A stretch of DNA of 64,000 nucleotides from assembly GCA_021792795.1 (NCBI GenBank), contig JAJYUB010000006.1, forward strand, positions 1-64,000. Reading direction: 5' to 3'. The notes below the pieces were generated by a model, which saw nothing but the letters and a program-made list of their open reading frames with translations, was not told the origin of the DNA and did no database searches. Within the stretch, counting starts at the first letter, position 1. Each line of letters opens with the position of its first letter. The translations under genes were made by a program, and so were the position numbers. This document shows positions 43,692 through 52,747 of this stretch, piece by piece. The stretch is from Acidobacteriota bacterium. GTDB lineage: Bacteria > Acidobacteriota > Terriglobia > Terriglobales > Acidobacteriaceae.

Positions 43692-44441
43692 CTAAAGGCT
43701 GTCCTTCGGCATCTCAAAGCGATAGCCGGCGCCGCGCACGGTTTTAAGATACTGCGGATTCTCGGGGTCCGACTCAATTTTTTCGCGTATGCGCCGCACG
43801 TACACATCCACGGAGCGCGGAGTGACAAAGCGCGCGTCCCCCCAAACCGCGTCCAGCAGATGATCGCGGCTGAAGACGCGGCCAGGATGGCGGGCAAGAT
43901 ACTCGAGCAGGCGAAATTCCGTTGCCGTTGTGGCCATCAGTTCCCCGGCCACCTTCAATTGCATGGCGCTGGCATCGATTTCAACCTGCCCAAAATGCAG
44001 CGCAGCGGGAGCGGTGGGACGCTCAAAACGCCGCAATACGGCTTTGATCCGCGCGATCAATTCTCTGGGGGAGAACGGTTTGGTGATGTAGTCGTCCGCG
44101 CCCAGTTCCAACCCCAGGACACGGTCGCTCTCGCTGGTCCGCGCCGTGAGAAAAATGACTGGCGTCACTGACAGCGCGGGGCTCTTCCGAATGCGACGGC
44201 ACAGATCCAGGCCATCGCCGCCAGGGACCATAATGTCCAGCACGAACAGGTCGGGCGTTTTGCGTTCCGCATCGGCCAGCACCGCGGCTGGACTGACAAA
44301 AGTTCGTACCGCAAAGCCTGCGATCTCCAGACTGTGCTGCACCAGCCGGGAAATGTCCTGATCGTCCTCCAGAACGAAAATCGTTTGACTCAAGTCCGGT
44401 GTCCTCTCAATTGCTGCTGTCATCGATGCGGCAGTTTCCAT
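43692..44441 (-). CDS. PhoB/OmpR-type response regulator
   Basis: 249 residues. Receiver domain with VLEDDQD (about 23-29), phospho-Asp 69 in LFVLDIMVPGG, VIFLTARTSE and the Lys in YITKPFSP (about 118), then an OmpR/PhoB winged helix (EFRLLEYLARHPGRVFSRDHLLDAVW, SVDVYVRRIREKIE, VRGAGYRFE). AGGAG about ten bases before ATG 44441 supports the start. Pairs with the PhoR-like kinase encoded next. Confidence 0.9.
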   Translation of the reverse strand: METAASMTAAIERTPDLSQTIFVLEDDQDISRLVQHSLEIAGFAVRTFVSPAAVLADAERKTPDLFVLDIMVPGGDGLDLCRRIRKSPALSVTPVIFLTARTSESDRVLGLELGADDYITKPFSPRELIARIKAVLRRFERPTAPAALHFGQVEIDASAMQLKVAGELMATTATEFRLLEYLARHPGRVFSRDHLLDAVWGDARFVTPRSVDVYVRRIREKIESDPENPQYLKTVRGAGYRFEMPKDSL

Positions 44442-44555
44442 GGTGCGCCTACTCCTGTACCGAGGCAAGAGTATCGCAATCAGGCGAATTTTCTGCAAAA
44501 GAACCGTGAATGCCGTGTGACGATTGCGTGAATGCGTTTGGCCATCACCTTCCGG

Positions 44556-45641
44556 CTAAGCGTGCTGCGACAATTCCTCTGCAATCTGCGACGCGGCCTG
44601 TTCGCATTGCGCGCGGTCCACGTCGTGGTGGGTCACCAGGCGAATGGCATCCGGCCCGGTATTTCCGGCCAGAATTCCGCGCCGTTTCAGCCTGGCCACC
44701 AACTCCGGCGCGCCTTTGCCGGCGCGTAACTGGAAGCGAACGATGTTCGTCTGCACGCTTTCAAGATCGACGGTCAAGCCGGGGAACTTGGCCAAGGACT
44801 CCGCCAGCAACCGGGCATTGCGATGGTCTTCTTCCAGCCGCTTCGTCATGGTGTCCAGTGAGATAAGCCCCGCCGCCGCCAGCACGCCCACCTGCCGCAT
44901 CCCCCCGCCGAGGCACTTGCGAATGATTTTTGCCCGATGCATCAGTGTTCGGGAGCCCACCAGCATGGAACCCACCGGAGCGCACAGCCCCTTCGACAGG
45001 CAGAACATGACCGTGTCGAAGCCCCGCGTCAGTTCCACTACCCCGACGCGGAGATAGGTCGCCGCATTGAAAATCCGCGCGCCATCCAAATGCAGTGGCA
45101 GACCGGCATCTTTCGCACCCGCCCAAATCTCCTCCAGCACGGGCAGCGGTGTAACTGTGCCGCCAGCCATGTTGTGCGTATTTTCCAGCGTGATTAAGCC
45201 AGTTTGCGCGCGATAGTAAAGGTTGGGCGCAATGGCCGCCTGGACCTGCTTCCAGGTCAGCACGCCGCGATCGCCCACGATCGTCCTCGGCATACAGCCG
45301 GAAAACGCCGAGACCATCGCCATCTCCCACTCCACCACATGCGAGCGCGCCTCGCAGATTACTTCCTGCCCATGCTGGGTATGCAGTCGAATCGCGATTT
45401 GATTGCCCATGGTGCCGGTGGGCACAAACACAGCCGCTTCGCGTTCGAAAATTTCCGCAGCGCGCTGCTCCAGCCGGTTGACTGTTGGGTCCTCCCCGTA
45501 GACATCGTCGCCCACTTCCGCGGCGGCCATGGCGGCCCGCATTGCCGGGGTTGGCCGGGTCACGGTGTCGCTGCGCAGATCAATGGCGCCGATGGCCCTG
45601 GAGGAAGTTGCTGCTGTTTTTTCGGCAGTTTCGATACTCAC
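44556..45641 (-). CDS. Low-specificity L-threonine aldolase
   Basis: About 361 residues. A PLP enzyme that cleaves threonine or allo-threonine to glycine and acetaldehyde. Motifs: IDLRSDTVTRPTPAMRAAM at the start, VGDDVYGEDPTVNRLE, the PLP Lys in FCLSKGLCAPVGS, and GGGMRQVG. GTG 45641 is preferred, with AAGGAG seven bases upstream. An ATG at 45701 sits immediately after the hemW stop (TAGATG), but the extra 20 residues are encoded by a palindromic repeat and are unlike the family. Confidence 0.88.
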   Translation of the reverse strand: MSIETAEKTAATSSRAIGAIDLRSDTVTRPTPAMRAAMAAAEVGDDVYGEDPTVNRLEQRAAEIFEREAAVFVPTGTMGNQIAIRLHTQHGQEVICEARSHVVEWEMAMVSAFSGCMPRTIVGDRGVLTWKQVQAAIAPNLYYRAQTGLITLENTHNMAGGTVTPLPVLEEIWAGAKDAGLPLHLDGARIFNAATYLRVGVVELTRGFDTVMFCLSKGLCAPVGSMLVGSRTLMHRAKIIRKCLGGGMRQVGVLAAAGLISLDTMTKRLEEDHRNARLLAESLAKFPGLTVDLESVQTNIVRFQLRAGKGAPELVARLKRRGILAGNTGPDAIRLVTHHDVDRAQCEQAASQIAEELSQHA

Positions 45642-45671
45642 ACCCACGCTCCTTGGTTTTTGAACTCTCAG

Positions 45672-45725
45672 GGGCTGAAGCCCAAGTATATTTTCGATCA
45701 TCTACGGCCCGACGAAAGTCGGACC
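45672..45725. repeat. Two palindromes at the hemW / threonine aldolase junction
   Basis: GGGCTGAAGCCC (45672-45683) and GGCCCGACGAAAGTCGGACC (45706-45725). The second shows the same CCGACTT...GTCGGG core as the hairpin of the IS4-type element at 221-244. Its bases encode the last residues of HemW. Confidence 0.7.
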
Positions 45726-47021
45726 CCGATACAAAACATGTGCATGGGCCGGTCCCCATGCGATTGCCACGAGTTCTTCTTCCCGCACCACGCCAAGAAA
45801 TCGCTCAAAGACATCGTTGGCGAACAGTCGTCCATGCGGAGTCAAGCGGGCACGATGCTCATCGTATTCGATCAACCCCTGCTGCTGGGCTTCTTTGAGA
45901 ATCGGCTGAAAGGCTTGGATCGCCGTCTCTCCGAACTCGCGCTCGATGGCCGCCAGCGACACGCCCTCGGTCAATCGCAGGCCGAGGAACCAGGCTTCCT
46001 CTAACGCCTGCGCAGCGGAGACCGGCGTGATGGTTTCCCGTTCATCGCCGCGTACCTTGTGTTCCAAATAGGCGGCCAGGTCGTCCGTCGTGCCGACGCG
46101 GATCGCCTCGCCATCGACCCTCGGCAGAAAGGAATGTGCATCCAGGCCAAATCCGAAATACGGCTGGCGCTTCCAGTACTTCAGGTTGTGGCGCGATTCA
46201 TGTCCCAGGCGCGCAAAGTTGGAAATCTCATACTGCGCGCCCCCCGCCGCGGCGAACTGCTCGCAGGCCTCGGAATACATGTCCGCGATGGCTTGCTCGT
46301 TCGGCACCATGCCAACCCCGTAGCGCGTGCCTCCGGCGAGCATCTCGCGGCCCAGCCGGGAATCTTCATCCACGTCGAGCATGTAGACGCTGAGGTGCGG
46401 CACGCCGGTGGCAATGGCTTCGACAAGCGAAACATTCCAGCTCTCGCGCGTCTGATGCGGCAGGCCGGCGATCAGGTCAACATTGATGTCATCGATGCCG
46501 GCGCGGCGAAGCCGTTCAATTTCCTTCAGCGTAATCGCCCGCGTGTGCAGGCGACCGACCGCAGCGGCTTCGTGGTCCACAAACGATTGCACGCCCAGGC
46601 TGACGCGGTTGAATCCCAGACCCGGCATCGCCTGCAGCAGCTCGTCCTTCAGTTGGCCGGGGGCGCATTCAAGGGTAATCTCCGCTGCGGCGTCGAAAGA
46701 AAATACCTTCGCCAATGCTTCGAGTATGGCTTCTAACTGGCTAGCTGAAAGAAGGCTCGGCGTGCCACCCCCAAAATACAAGGAATCCAAACGCCTTGGC
46801 AGTTGGCCACCCCAGGCGGCCACGCGTTTCGGAGCTTCGCGGATCTCCGCCGTCAGCTTAGCGACGTATGCGGCCATGCGCTCGCTGCCAAAGACTCCAG
46901 AGGCAAAGTTGCAGTAGCTGCACTTGGCGCGACAGAACGGGACCGAGACGTAGACCCCCAGGCCCTGCGCAAGAGCTGGCAAACCGAGCTGTTTCGGTCT
47001 CATCAAGGTGCGATCCGGCAT
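45702..47021 (-). CDS. hemW: HemW-like radical SAM protein
   Basis: 439 residues. The 4Fe-4S cluster motif CRAKCSYCNF (Cys-x3-Cys-x2-Cys, about 33-42) follows GVYVSVPF. YFGGGTPSLL, NRVSLGVQSF, DLIAGLPHQT and YEISNFA are typical of HemW. HemW is a haem-binding protein thought to insert haem into targets, not the true HemN oxidase. ATG 47021 has AAGGA six bases upstream. The final residues HVLYRGPTFVGP are encoded by a palindromic repeat and are not expected in the family. Divergent from the ABC exporter gene. Confidence 0.9.
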   Translation of the reverse strand: MPDRTLMRPKQLGLPALAQGLGVYVSVPFCRAKCSYCNFASGVFGSERMAAYVAKLTAEIREAPKRVAAWGGQLPRRLDSLYFGGGTPSLLSASQLEAILEALAKVFSFDAAAEITLECAPGQLKDELLQAMPGLGFNRVSLGVQSFVDHEAAAVGRLHTRAITLKEIERLRRAGIDDINVDLIAGLPHQTRESWNVSLVEAIATGVPHLSVYMLDVDEDSRLGREMLAGGTRYGVGMVPNEQAIADMYSEACEQFAAAGGAQYEISNFARLGHESRHNLKYWKRQPYFGFGLDAHSFLPRVDGEAIRVGTTDDLAAYLEHKVRGDERETITPVSAAQALEEAWFLGLRLTEGVSLAAIEREFGETAIQAFQPILKEAQQQGLIEYDEHRARLTPHGRLFANDVFERFLGVVREEELVAIAWGPAHAHVLYRGPTFVGP

Positions 47022-47079
47022 AGCATTCCTTCGCCCATTGCGGAGAAATGGTGGAAAGTTCGTACAATAGCAGTGTCGC

Positions 47080-49020
47080 ATGGCAGACGCACAACAGAGC
47101 TCGCAGCACCAAGACGACGACGTCATCGGCAAGGCATACGACAGTCGCCTGATGCGGCGGCTGCTGGTCTACCTGCGACCCTACCGCGTGCAGGTCGGCG
47201 TTTCGCTGGTTGCCATCCTGTTGAAGGCGGGGTCGGACGTTCTGGGCCCGTACCTGACCAAGGTCGCGATCGACCTGTACATGAGCCAGCCGCCCGGGTC
47301 GCACCGCTCCCTGCTGGCGCGGCATTTGAGTCGCAATGCCATTACCGGGATCACGGAAATCGCGGGCATTTATCTTGCCTCGCTGGGATTCAGTTATCTG
47401 CTGGAATTTGTGCAGACCTACCTGATGCAGTGGACCGGGCAAAAGGTAATGTACGACCTGCGCAGCCAGATTTTCCGCCACATCCAGCGGATGCATGTGG
47501 CGTTTTTCGACCGCAACCCTACCGGGCGGCTGGTGACGCGCGTGACCTACGATGTAGACGCGCTGAACGAGATGTTCACCTCCGGCGTGGTCTCGATTGT
47601 TGGAGATGTGCTGGTGCTGGCCGGCATTGTGTTCGTGATGCTGCGGATGGATTGGCGGCTGGCGCTGCTGGCCTTCTCCGTGATCCCGTTCATCCTGATC
47701 GCGACCCAGATCTTTCGCAAATTTGTTCGCGAGTCGTATCGCCGCATTCGCACCGCCATTGCGCGCATCAATTCCTACTTGCAAGAGCACGTCAGCGGGA
47801 TGAGCGTGGTGCAACTCTTCAACCGCGAAGAACGCGCCTTTCAGGACTTCGAGAAAGTCAATCGCCAGCACATGAAGGCGTTCAAAGACGCCATCATGGC
47901 CTATGCGCTTTATTATCCGGTGGTGGAAATTCTCAGCTCGATTGCGGTCGCCATTATTATCTGGCTGGGCGGCGGCGGCGTGCTGCGCGGCACGGTCACA
48001 TTGGGCGTGCTGGTCGCCTTCATTCAGTATTCGCAGCGATTCTTCCGGCCGATTCAGGACCTGAGCGACAAATACAACATCCTGCAGGCAGCGATGGCCG
48101 CCAGCGAGCGCATCTTCAAACTGCTCGATACGCCGCCGGAAATTGTCTCGCCCGTGAATCCCGCCACCGGCGATGGCTCCGGCCGCATTGAATTCCGCCA
48201 AGTGTGGTTCACCTATCAGCGTCTCGATGACGCAATGAGAACGCGTCTGCGAGAAAGCCTGACGCCGGAAAAAGAAAATGCCGAATGGGTGCTGCGCGAC
48301 GTGAGCTTCACGATTGAGACTGGGGAGACTGCGGCGGTCGTGGGACATACGGGCGCGGGCAAAACCACGTTGAGTAGCCTGATGATGCGCCTTTACGATG
48401 TGCAGCGGGGCGCGGTCCTGATTGAAGGAGTCGACGTTCGCGACTGGGATGTGCAGGAACTGCGCCGACGATTTGCCGTGGTGCTGCAGGACCCCGTGTT
48501 GTTTACCGGGACCGTGACCAGCAACATTCGGTTGGGGACGGAACGCATCACGGAGGCAGAGATTGAAAGCGCCGCCGACCAGGTGAATGTCGGCGACTAT
48601 ATTCGATCGCTGCCCGAAGGGTTCCAGGAACCGGTGCGCGAGGGTGGCAGCACGCTTTCCACAGGACAGAAACAGCTGATCAACTTTGCCCGCGCGCTGG
48701 CGCACAATCCGCGCATTCTCATTCTCGACGAGGCCACTTCCAGCGTCGATACAGAGACGGAACTGCGGGTCCGCTCGGCGCTGACGCGGCTGGTCACTGG
48801 CCGCACCTCGGTGGTGGTCGCCCACCGGCTCTCTACCATTCAAACGGCGAATCGAATTCTGGTGATGCACAAGGGCCAGTTGCGCGAGATTGGCACGCAC
48901 CAGGAATTGCTGGCGCAGCGGGGACTATATTGGAAGCTTTACCGCTTGCAGTATAAAGACCAGGAGATCCCAAACGCGGCGGTCCATACCGGGGGCGAGT
49001 TCGCCGTCACCGGCGATTGA
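47080..49020 (+). CDS. MsbA-like ABC exporter
   Basis: 646 residues: a six-helix transmembrane domain (about 25-330) fused to an ATPase domain. Walker A GHTGAGKTT, signature LSTGQKQ, Walker B ILILDEATSSVD and switch His in VVAHRLST are intact. A charged insert (TRLRESLTPEKENAEW) lies between the first ATPase strand and Walker A. The next gene is lpxB, starting 18 bases on, so this protein probably flips lipid A core across the inner membrane, as MsbA does; multidrug export is an alternative. Confidence 0.85.
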   Translation: MADAQQSSQHQDDDVIGKAYDSRLMRRLLVYLRPYRVQVGVSLVAILLKAGSDVLGPYLTKVAIDLYMSQPPGSHRSLLARHLSRNAITGITEIAGIYLASLGFSYLLEFVQTYLMQWTGQKVMYDLRSQIFRHIQRMHVAFFDRNPTGRLVTRVTYDVDALNEMFTSGVVSIVGDVLVLAGIVFVMLRMDWRLALLAFSVIPFILIATQIFRKFVRESYRRIRTAIARINSYLQEHVSGMSVVQLFNREERAFQDFEKVNRQHMKAFKDAIMAYALYYPVVEILSSIAVAIIIWLGGGGVLRGTVTLGVLVAFIQYSQRFFRPIQDLSDKYNILQAAMAASERIFKLLDTPPEIVSPVNPATGDGSGRIEFRQVWFTYQRLDDAMRTRLRESLTPEKENAEWVLRDVSFTIETGETAAVVGHTGAGKTTLSSLMMRLYDVQRGAVLIEGVDVRDWDVQELRRRFAVVLQDPVLFTGTVTSNIRLGTERITEAEIESAADQVNVGDYIRSLPEGFQEPVREGGSTLSTGQKQLINFARALAHNPRILILDEATSSVDTETELRVRSALTRLVTGRTSVVVAHRLSTIQTANRILVMHKGQLREIGTHQELLAQRGLYWKLYRLQYKDQEIPNAAVHTGGEFAVTGD

Positions 49021-49037
49021 GCCAACATCACCCCACC

Positions 49038-50324
49038 ATGCCATCCACTCCACAGATTTTTCTCTCCGCGGGCGAGGCCAGCGGGGAACGCTACGGCGCC
49101 ATGCTGATCGAGGCGGTGCGCGCGGCGCGTCCGGACGCCGAATTCTTCGGCCTGGGCGGAACGGCCATGGAGGCGGCGGGCTGCGAGCGCATCGTGCTCA
49201 CCGAAGATATGGCGGTGATGGGCATCACGGAGGTGCTGCGCCACCTGCCGCGGATTTATGGCGAATATCGACGCCTGGTGCGCAGCATCCGCGCCCGCAA
49301 GCCGGATGTTGCCGTACTCATCGATTTTCCCGATGTGAATTTTCGGCTGGCGAAGGAGATAAAACAGTCGGGCATTCCGGTCATTTATTTTGTCAGTCCA
49401 CAACTCTGGGCCTGGAAACAATATCGAGTCCGCTGGGTGCGGGAGCGGGTGAGCAAGATGCTGGTCATTTTTCCGTTTGAGGAGAAATACTATCGCGAGC
49501 GCGGCGTCGATGCGGAGTTTGTCGGGCATCCGCTGGCCGATCTGCCGCTGCCGACGGTGACCCGTCAGGACTATGCCAGCCAATACGGCCTGGATGAGGC
49601 GAAGGAGTGGATCGGGTTGCTGCCCGGCAGCCGCGCCAAGGAATTGCGACACAACCTTCCTGTAATGGCCGAGGCGGCGAATCTGCTTGGATCCTCGTAT
49701 GAATTTTTGTTGCCGGCTGCTGCCACACTAGAGCCCGACTGGGTGCGCCGGATGGTCGCGGAATGTCAAAGCGAAGGCAGCGGAATTGATGTTCCCATTC
49801 ACGTGGTCGAGGATGCGCGGGCCGCGCTATTTCACGCGCGCGCCAGCGTTGTGGCCAGCGGAACGGCAACGGTGGAAGCGGCGCTGATCGGCAATCCGTT
49901 CATTGCTGTCTATCGACTGTCGAAGTTCAGCTATGCGGTGGCCCGGAGACTGGTCGATGTGCCTCATGTTGCCATGGTGAATTTGATTGCCGGCAAGCGC
50001 ATTGTTCCCGAGCTGATTCAGGAAGAGTTCACGGCGAAAAACGTGGCCCACGCGCTGCGACCCTTACTTGAGGAAACAGCCGATAGATCGCAGGCGGTGA
50101 AGGCGTTGGAAGGAGTTCGCAGGACGCTTCACGGGGAGATGGAAGCGGATGGCAGCTCATTCCGGATGCGGCTTGAAAATCCGACGGGGGCGAGCAGCGC
50201 CTCCGTCCCGGTTCGAACCGCAATCGACCGCGCCGCTGCCTGGGTCCTTCGTTTTCTGGACAGGGAACACCGCGATTCCACACAGCCGAGAAACGGCTCG
50301 CACATCCCGGACATACATGGATGA
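49038..50324 (+). CDS. lpxB: Lipid-A-disaccharide synthase
   Basis: 428 residues. LpxB joins UDP-diacylglucosamine and lipid X into the lipid A disaccharide. Motifs: SAGEASGERYGAMLIEA at the start, VLIDFPDVNFRLA, YFVSPQLWAWK, LLPGSRAKELRHNLP and ASGTATVEAALIGNPF. The C-terminus is 40 or so residues longer than E. coli LpxB (382). ATG 49038 starts just after the exporter stop; the stop overlaps the next gene by 4 bases (ATGA), so the three genes form one operon. Confidence 0.93.
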   Translation: MPSTPQIFLSAGEASGERYGAMLIEAVRAARPDAEFFGLGGTAMEAAGCERIVLTEDMAVMGITEVLRHLPRIYGEYRRLVRSIRARKPDVAVLIDFPDVNFRLAKEIKQSGIPVIYFVSPQLWAWKQYRVRWVRERVSKMLVIFPFEEKYYRERGVDAEFVGHPLADLPLPTVTRQDYASQYGLDEAKEWIGLLPGSRAKELRHNLPVMAEAANLLGSSYEFLLPAAATLEPDWVRRMVAECQSEGSGIDVPIHVVEDARAALFHARASVVASGTATVEAALIGNPFIAVYRLSKFSYAVARRLVDVPHVAMVNLIAGKRIVPELIQEEFTAKNVAHALRPLLEETADRSQAVKALEGVRRTLHGEMEADGSSFRMRLENPTGASSASVPVRTAIDRAAAWVLRFLDREHRDSTQPRNGSHIPDIHG

Positions 50325-52360
50325 GGACCTTGCCCATTGCGTGGAAATCTCGCCTGCATTTCTGCCGAACGATGGGGCTGGTGTTCCCTTGGATGATCTC
50401 GTTTTTGGCTGCCGCGCAGATCGCCCCCGCTATACAGCCGCCAGGTAAAGCTCCACCCATCCACATCAGTAGCTACTCGATCGAGGTGAGCCTCGACCCC
50501 GCGCATCGTTCCCTCACGGTGAAAGCGAAGGTGGACTTCACGGCGCTAGAAAACCTTGCGACAGTCGAATTCCGATTGAACCCCGTCTTGCACGTTGCTA
50601 GCGTCACCGATGGCTCAGGAAATTTTTTGAGCGCGACGCAAGACGACGGGAAGATCGTCGTCACGCCTGCCAGTTCTCTCGCTCTGGGCAGCGACGTCGC
50701 GTGGACCTTCACCTACAGCGGAGTTTTCGACGCGAATTCCAGGAACGTCCTCCGCCTGGCTTCCATCGGCGATCCGGTCAGCTATCTGCTCTATCGCGCG
50801 GATTGGTTTCCGGTGGTTGGGGATGGAACGAAGCGTTTCAGATCGACAATCCACGTACATGTGCCGGTCGGGGAGCGCGTGCTGGGAAGCGGCCCCACAG
50901 GAACGCCGCATCCGGATGCGAACGGCCATATGGTGTTCGATTTCGACTGGCCGCATTCTGGATTTCCGGGCACGATTATTGCTGGAAAATTCGAAGGACC
51001 GTTCGCCGTCGATACTGGCTCGCAGGTGCGTGTGTATTTGATGCATCGCGGAGCGGGCCCAAAGCCAGCCGCGCCGCGGATCGACGGTCAGGCAATCGCC
51101 GCAACCGCCGCAAAGCAATACAGCGAGTTCGCTGCGCAATTTGGCCCGACAGAAACAGGCCAGTTGAATATCGTCGAACTGCCGGCCGATACCTTGCCAG
51201 CAGCCTGGGCGCCAGAAATAGCGGCGATCGCGGGCAATCAACTCGACACGACGGATTACGCGCGATTGCTGGCCAATACCATTGCCCGTCAGTGGTGGGG
51301 GGAGCAGGTTAGCCCCGCATCGAGGAACGATGCCTGGATCACGAATGGCATGTGCCGCTATGCGGAACTTGAGAACCTGGGCCGCACGTCCACACCCGCC
51401 GTTGCGGCGGACGCCATTCTCAACGTGTCGGCCAGCGCGCTGGCCGACAACAAGGTCCCCCTGGCGGAAGTGGCGCGCTATCCCGAGTTTTCTCGCGAGT
51501 TCGAGGCAATGACCTACGACAAGGGCGCGATGATCTTCCGCATGTTGCGGTGGCAGATTGGCGATGCGGCCTTCCAGCAGACGCTGCGCGGCATTCTGTC
51601 GCAGAGCGACAAATCCACTTCCTCGGCAAAGGTCGAACAGATCGCCGAAGCCGCGTCCCGCGAAAACCTGCGACCTTTTTTTGCGCAGTGGTTGAACAAC
51701 ACCGGCGCGCCAACGCTCGACGACAAATGGACGCTCTATCGGTTGGGCAGTAATCAGGGCTTCCGGACTATGGGAGAAATCGACGAGGACCTGGACCTGT
51801 TCCAGATGCCGGTCGAGGTGCAGGTGGAGACGGAGGGCAAGACCGTCACAAAGCGGGTGGACGTAATGGGGCCGCAGACCCAGTTCACCATCGATACGTT
51901 TGGGATTCCGCGCAAGGTTTCGCTCGATCCGCAGCGCTGGTTGCTGAGAAACGACACTGCCTTGCAAGTACGCGTGCATATTCTGCGCGGGATGGCCAAG
52001 GCTGCTGCGAACGATAATTCGGAAGCAATCGCGGAGTATCGCGCGGCATTGGCACTCGATGCCACCAGTTCACTGGCAAGCTATCGGCTGGGCGAAGTGT
52101 ATTTCCGGCAGCGCAACTATCAGGCGGCGGAGGACGCGTTTCGGGCCGCCCTGAACGGCGATGGCGTTCCCAAGTGGACAGAAGCGTGGAGCGACTTGCA
52201 GCTCGGCAGAATCTTCGACGCCTCGGGTCAGCGCGACCGCGCCATCAACGAGTATCGCGAGGCGATGGAGACCCACGACGATACCTCCGGCGCCGTGACG
52301 CTGGCGGGCCATTCTCTGAAGCACCCGTATGCGCCGCCGGAGGGTGCGGCGCGACACTGA
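50321..52360 (+). CDS. M1-peptidase-like protein without the zinc site, with TPR repeats
   Basis: 679 residues. A hydrophobic N-terminal segment (MGLVFPWMISFLAAAQIAPA) looks like a signal peptide. Residues 45-250 form the beta domain of M1 aminopeptidases. The catalytic region aligns (NTIARQWWGEQVS, about 317-329, to HELAHQWWGDxVS; TNGMCRYAEL to NEGFATYxE), but both zinc His, the catalytic Glu and the distal Glu are replaced. YDKGAMIFRMLRWQIGDAAF continues the family pattern. Two or three TPR units follow (about 545-640). It is therefore probably a binding protein, not a peptidase. It overlaps lpxB by 4 bases, so a lipid A or envelope role is possible. Confidence 0.8.
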   Translation: MRTLPIAWKSRLHFCRTMGLVFPWMISFLAAAQIAPAIQPPGKAPPIHISSYSIEVSLDPAHRSLTVKAKVDFTALENLATVEFRLNPVLHVASVTDGSGNFLSATQDDGKIVVTPASSLALGSDVAWTFTYSGVFDANSRNVLRLASIGDPVSYLLYRADWFPVVGDGTKRFRSTIHVHVPVGERVLGSGPTGTPHPDANGHMVFDFDWPHSGFPGTIIAGKFEGPFAVDTGSQVRVYLMHRGAGPKPAAPRIDGQAIAATAAKQYSEFAAQFGPTETGQLNIVELPADTLPAAWAPEIAAIAGNQLDTTDYARLLANTIARQWWGEQVSPASRNDAWITNGMCRYAELENLGRTSTPAVAADAILNVSASALADNKVPLAEVARYPEFSREFEAMTYDKGAMIFRMLRWQIGDAAFQQTLRGILSQSDKSTSSAKVEQIAEAASRENLRPFFAQWLNNTGAPTLDDKWTLYRLGSNQGFRTMGEIDEDLDLFQMPVEVQVETEGKTVTKRVDVMGPQTQFTIDTFGIPRKVSLDPQRWLLRNDTALQVRVHILRGMAKAAANDNSEAIAEYRAALALDATSSLASYRLGEVYFRQRNYQAAEDAFRAALNGDGVPKWTEAWSDLQLGRIFDASGQRDRAINEYREAMETHDDTSGAVTLAGHSLKHPYAPPEGAARH

Positions 52361-52374
52361 ATCAACAAAAAAGG

Positions 52375-52405
52375 CCCAGGTTAGCTTCGCGAACCTGGGG
52401 CATCC
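52375..52405. terminator. REP-type hairpin between convergent genes
   Basis: CCCAGGTT (52375-52382) pairs with AACCTGGG (52392-52399) around an 8-base spacer (AGCTTCGC), with a GGGGCATCC tail. It lies between the stops of the M1-like gene and the small minus-strand gene, so it may act as a two-way terminator. Confidence 0.55.
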
Positions 52406-52429
52406 GGATGTCGCCCACACAGGGCCAAA

Positions 52430-52615
52430 TTATTTTTTGTCTTCCAGGGCAGCGAGCACGTCCGCCACAGTAGGCTGGACCTGCAGCATGTACTCGCGAA
52501 CCCTCTTCCTTTCCTCCGGTGGCAACGAGGGCAACACCACCAGCAGGCGACGCAGCGTGGTGCCGATATCGTCGGCGTAATTCATCATGCGGATGGCTTC
52601 TCCAGTAAGGGGCAT
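52430..52615 (-). CDS. Small conserved-looking helical protein
   Basis: 61 residues starting MPLTGEAIRMMNYADDIGT, with GAGGAG five bases before the ATG. It is helical and acidic-basic mixed, with LRRLLVVLPSLPPEERKRVREYM. No family is recognised. The good ribosome binding site and sensible composition support a real gene. Convergent with the M1-like gene. Confidence 0.6.
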   Translation of the reverse strand: MPLTGEAIRMMNYADDIGTTLRRLLVVLPSLPPEERKRVREYMLQVQPTVADVLAALEDKK

Positions 52616-52747
52616 CGTTTCTCCTCGGAAATGAATGGATGTTGTTATTGTAAGGCGTGCAAGCAGCTCGGCGATGGAATCCACAACGTATCCCTACTGT
52701 GCGATTTGAACCGCCTGTCCGTACAGGGCACGGCTAGCCGTCGCAAT

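Noticed and set aside
46858-48900. A 680-codon open frame on the minus strand
   Set aside because: It is the shadow of the ABC exporter gene and part of hemW; no family features, and the sense frame has Walker A, signature and Walker B.
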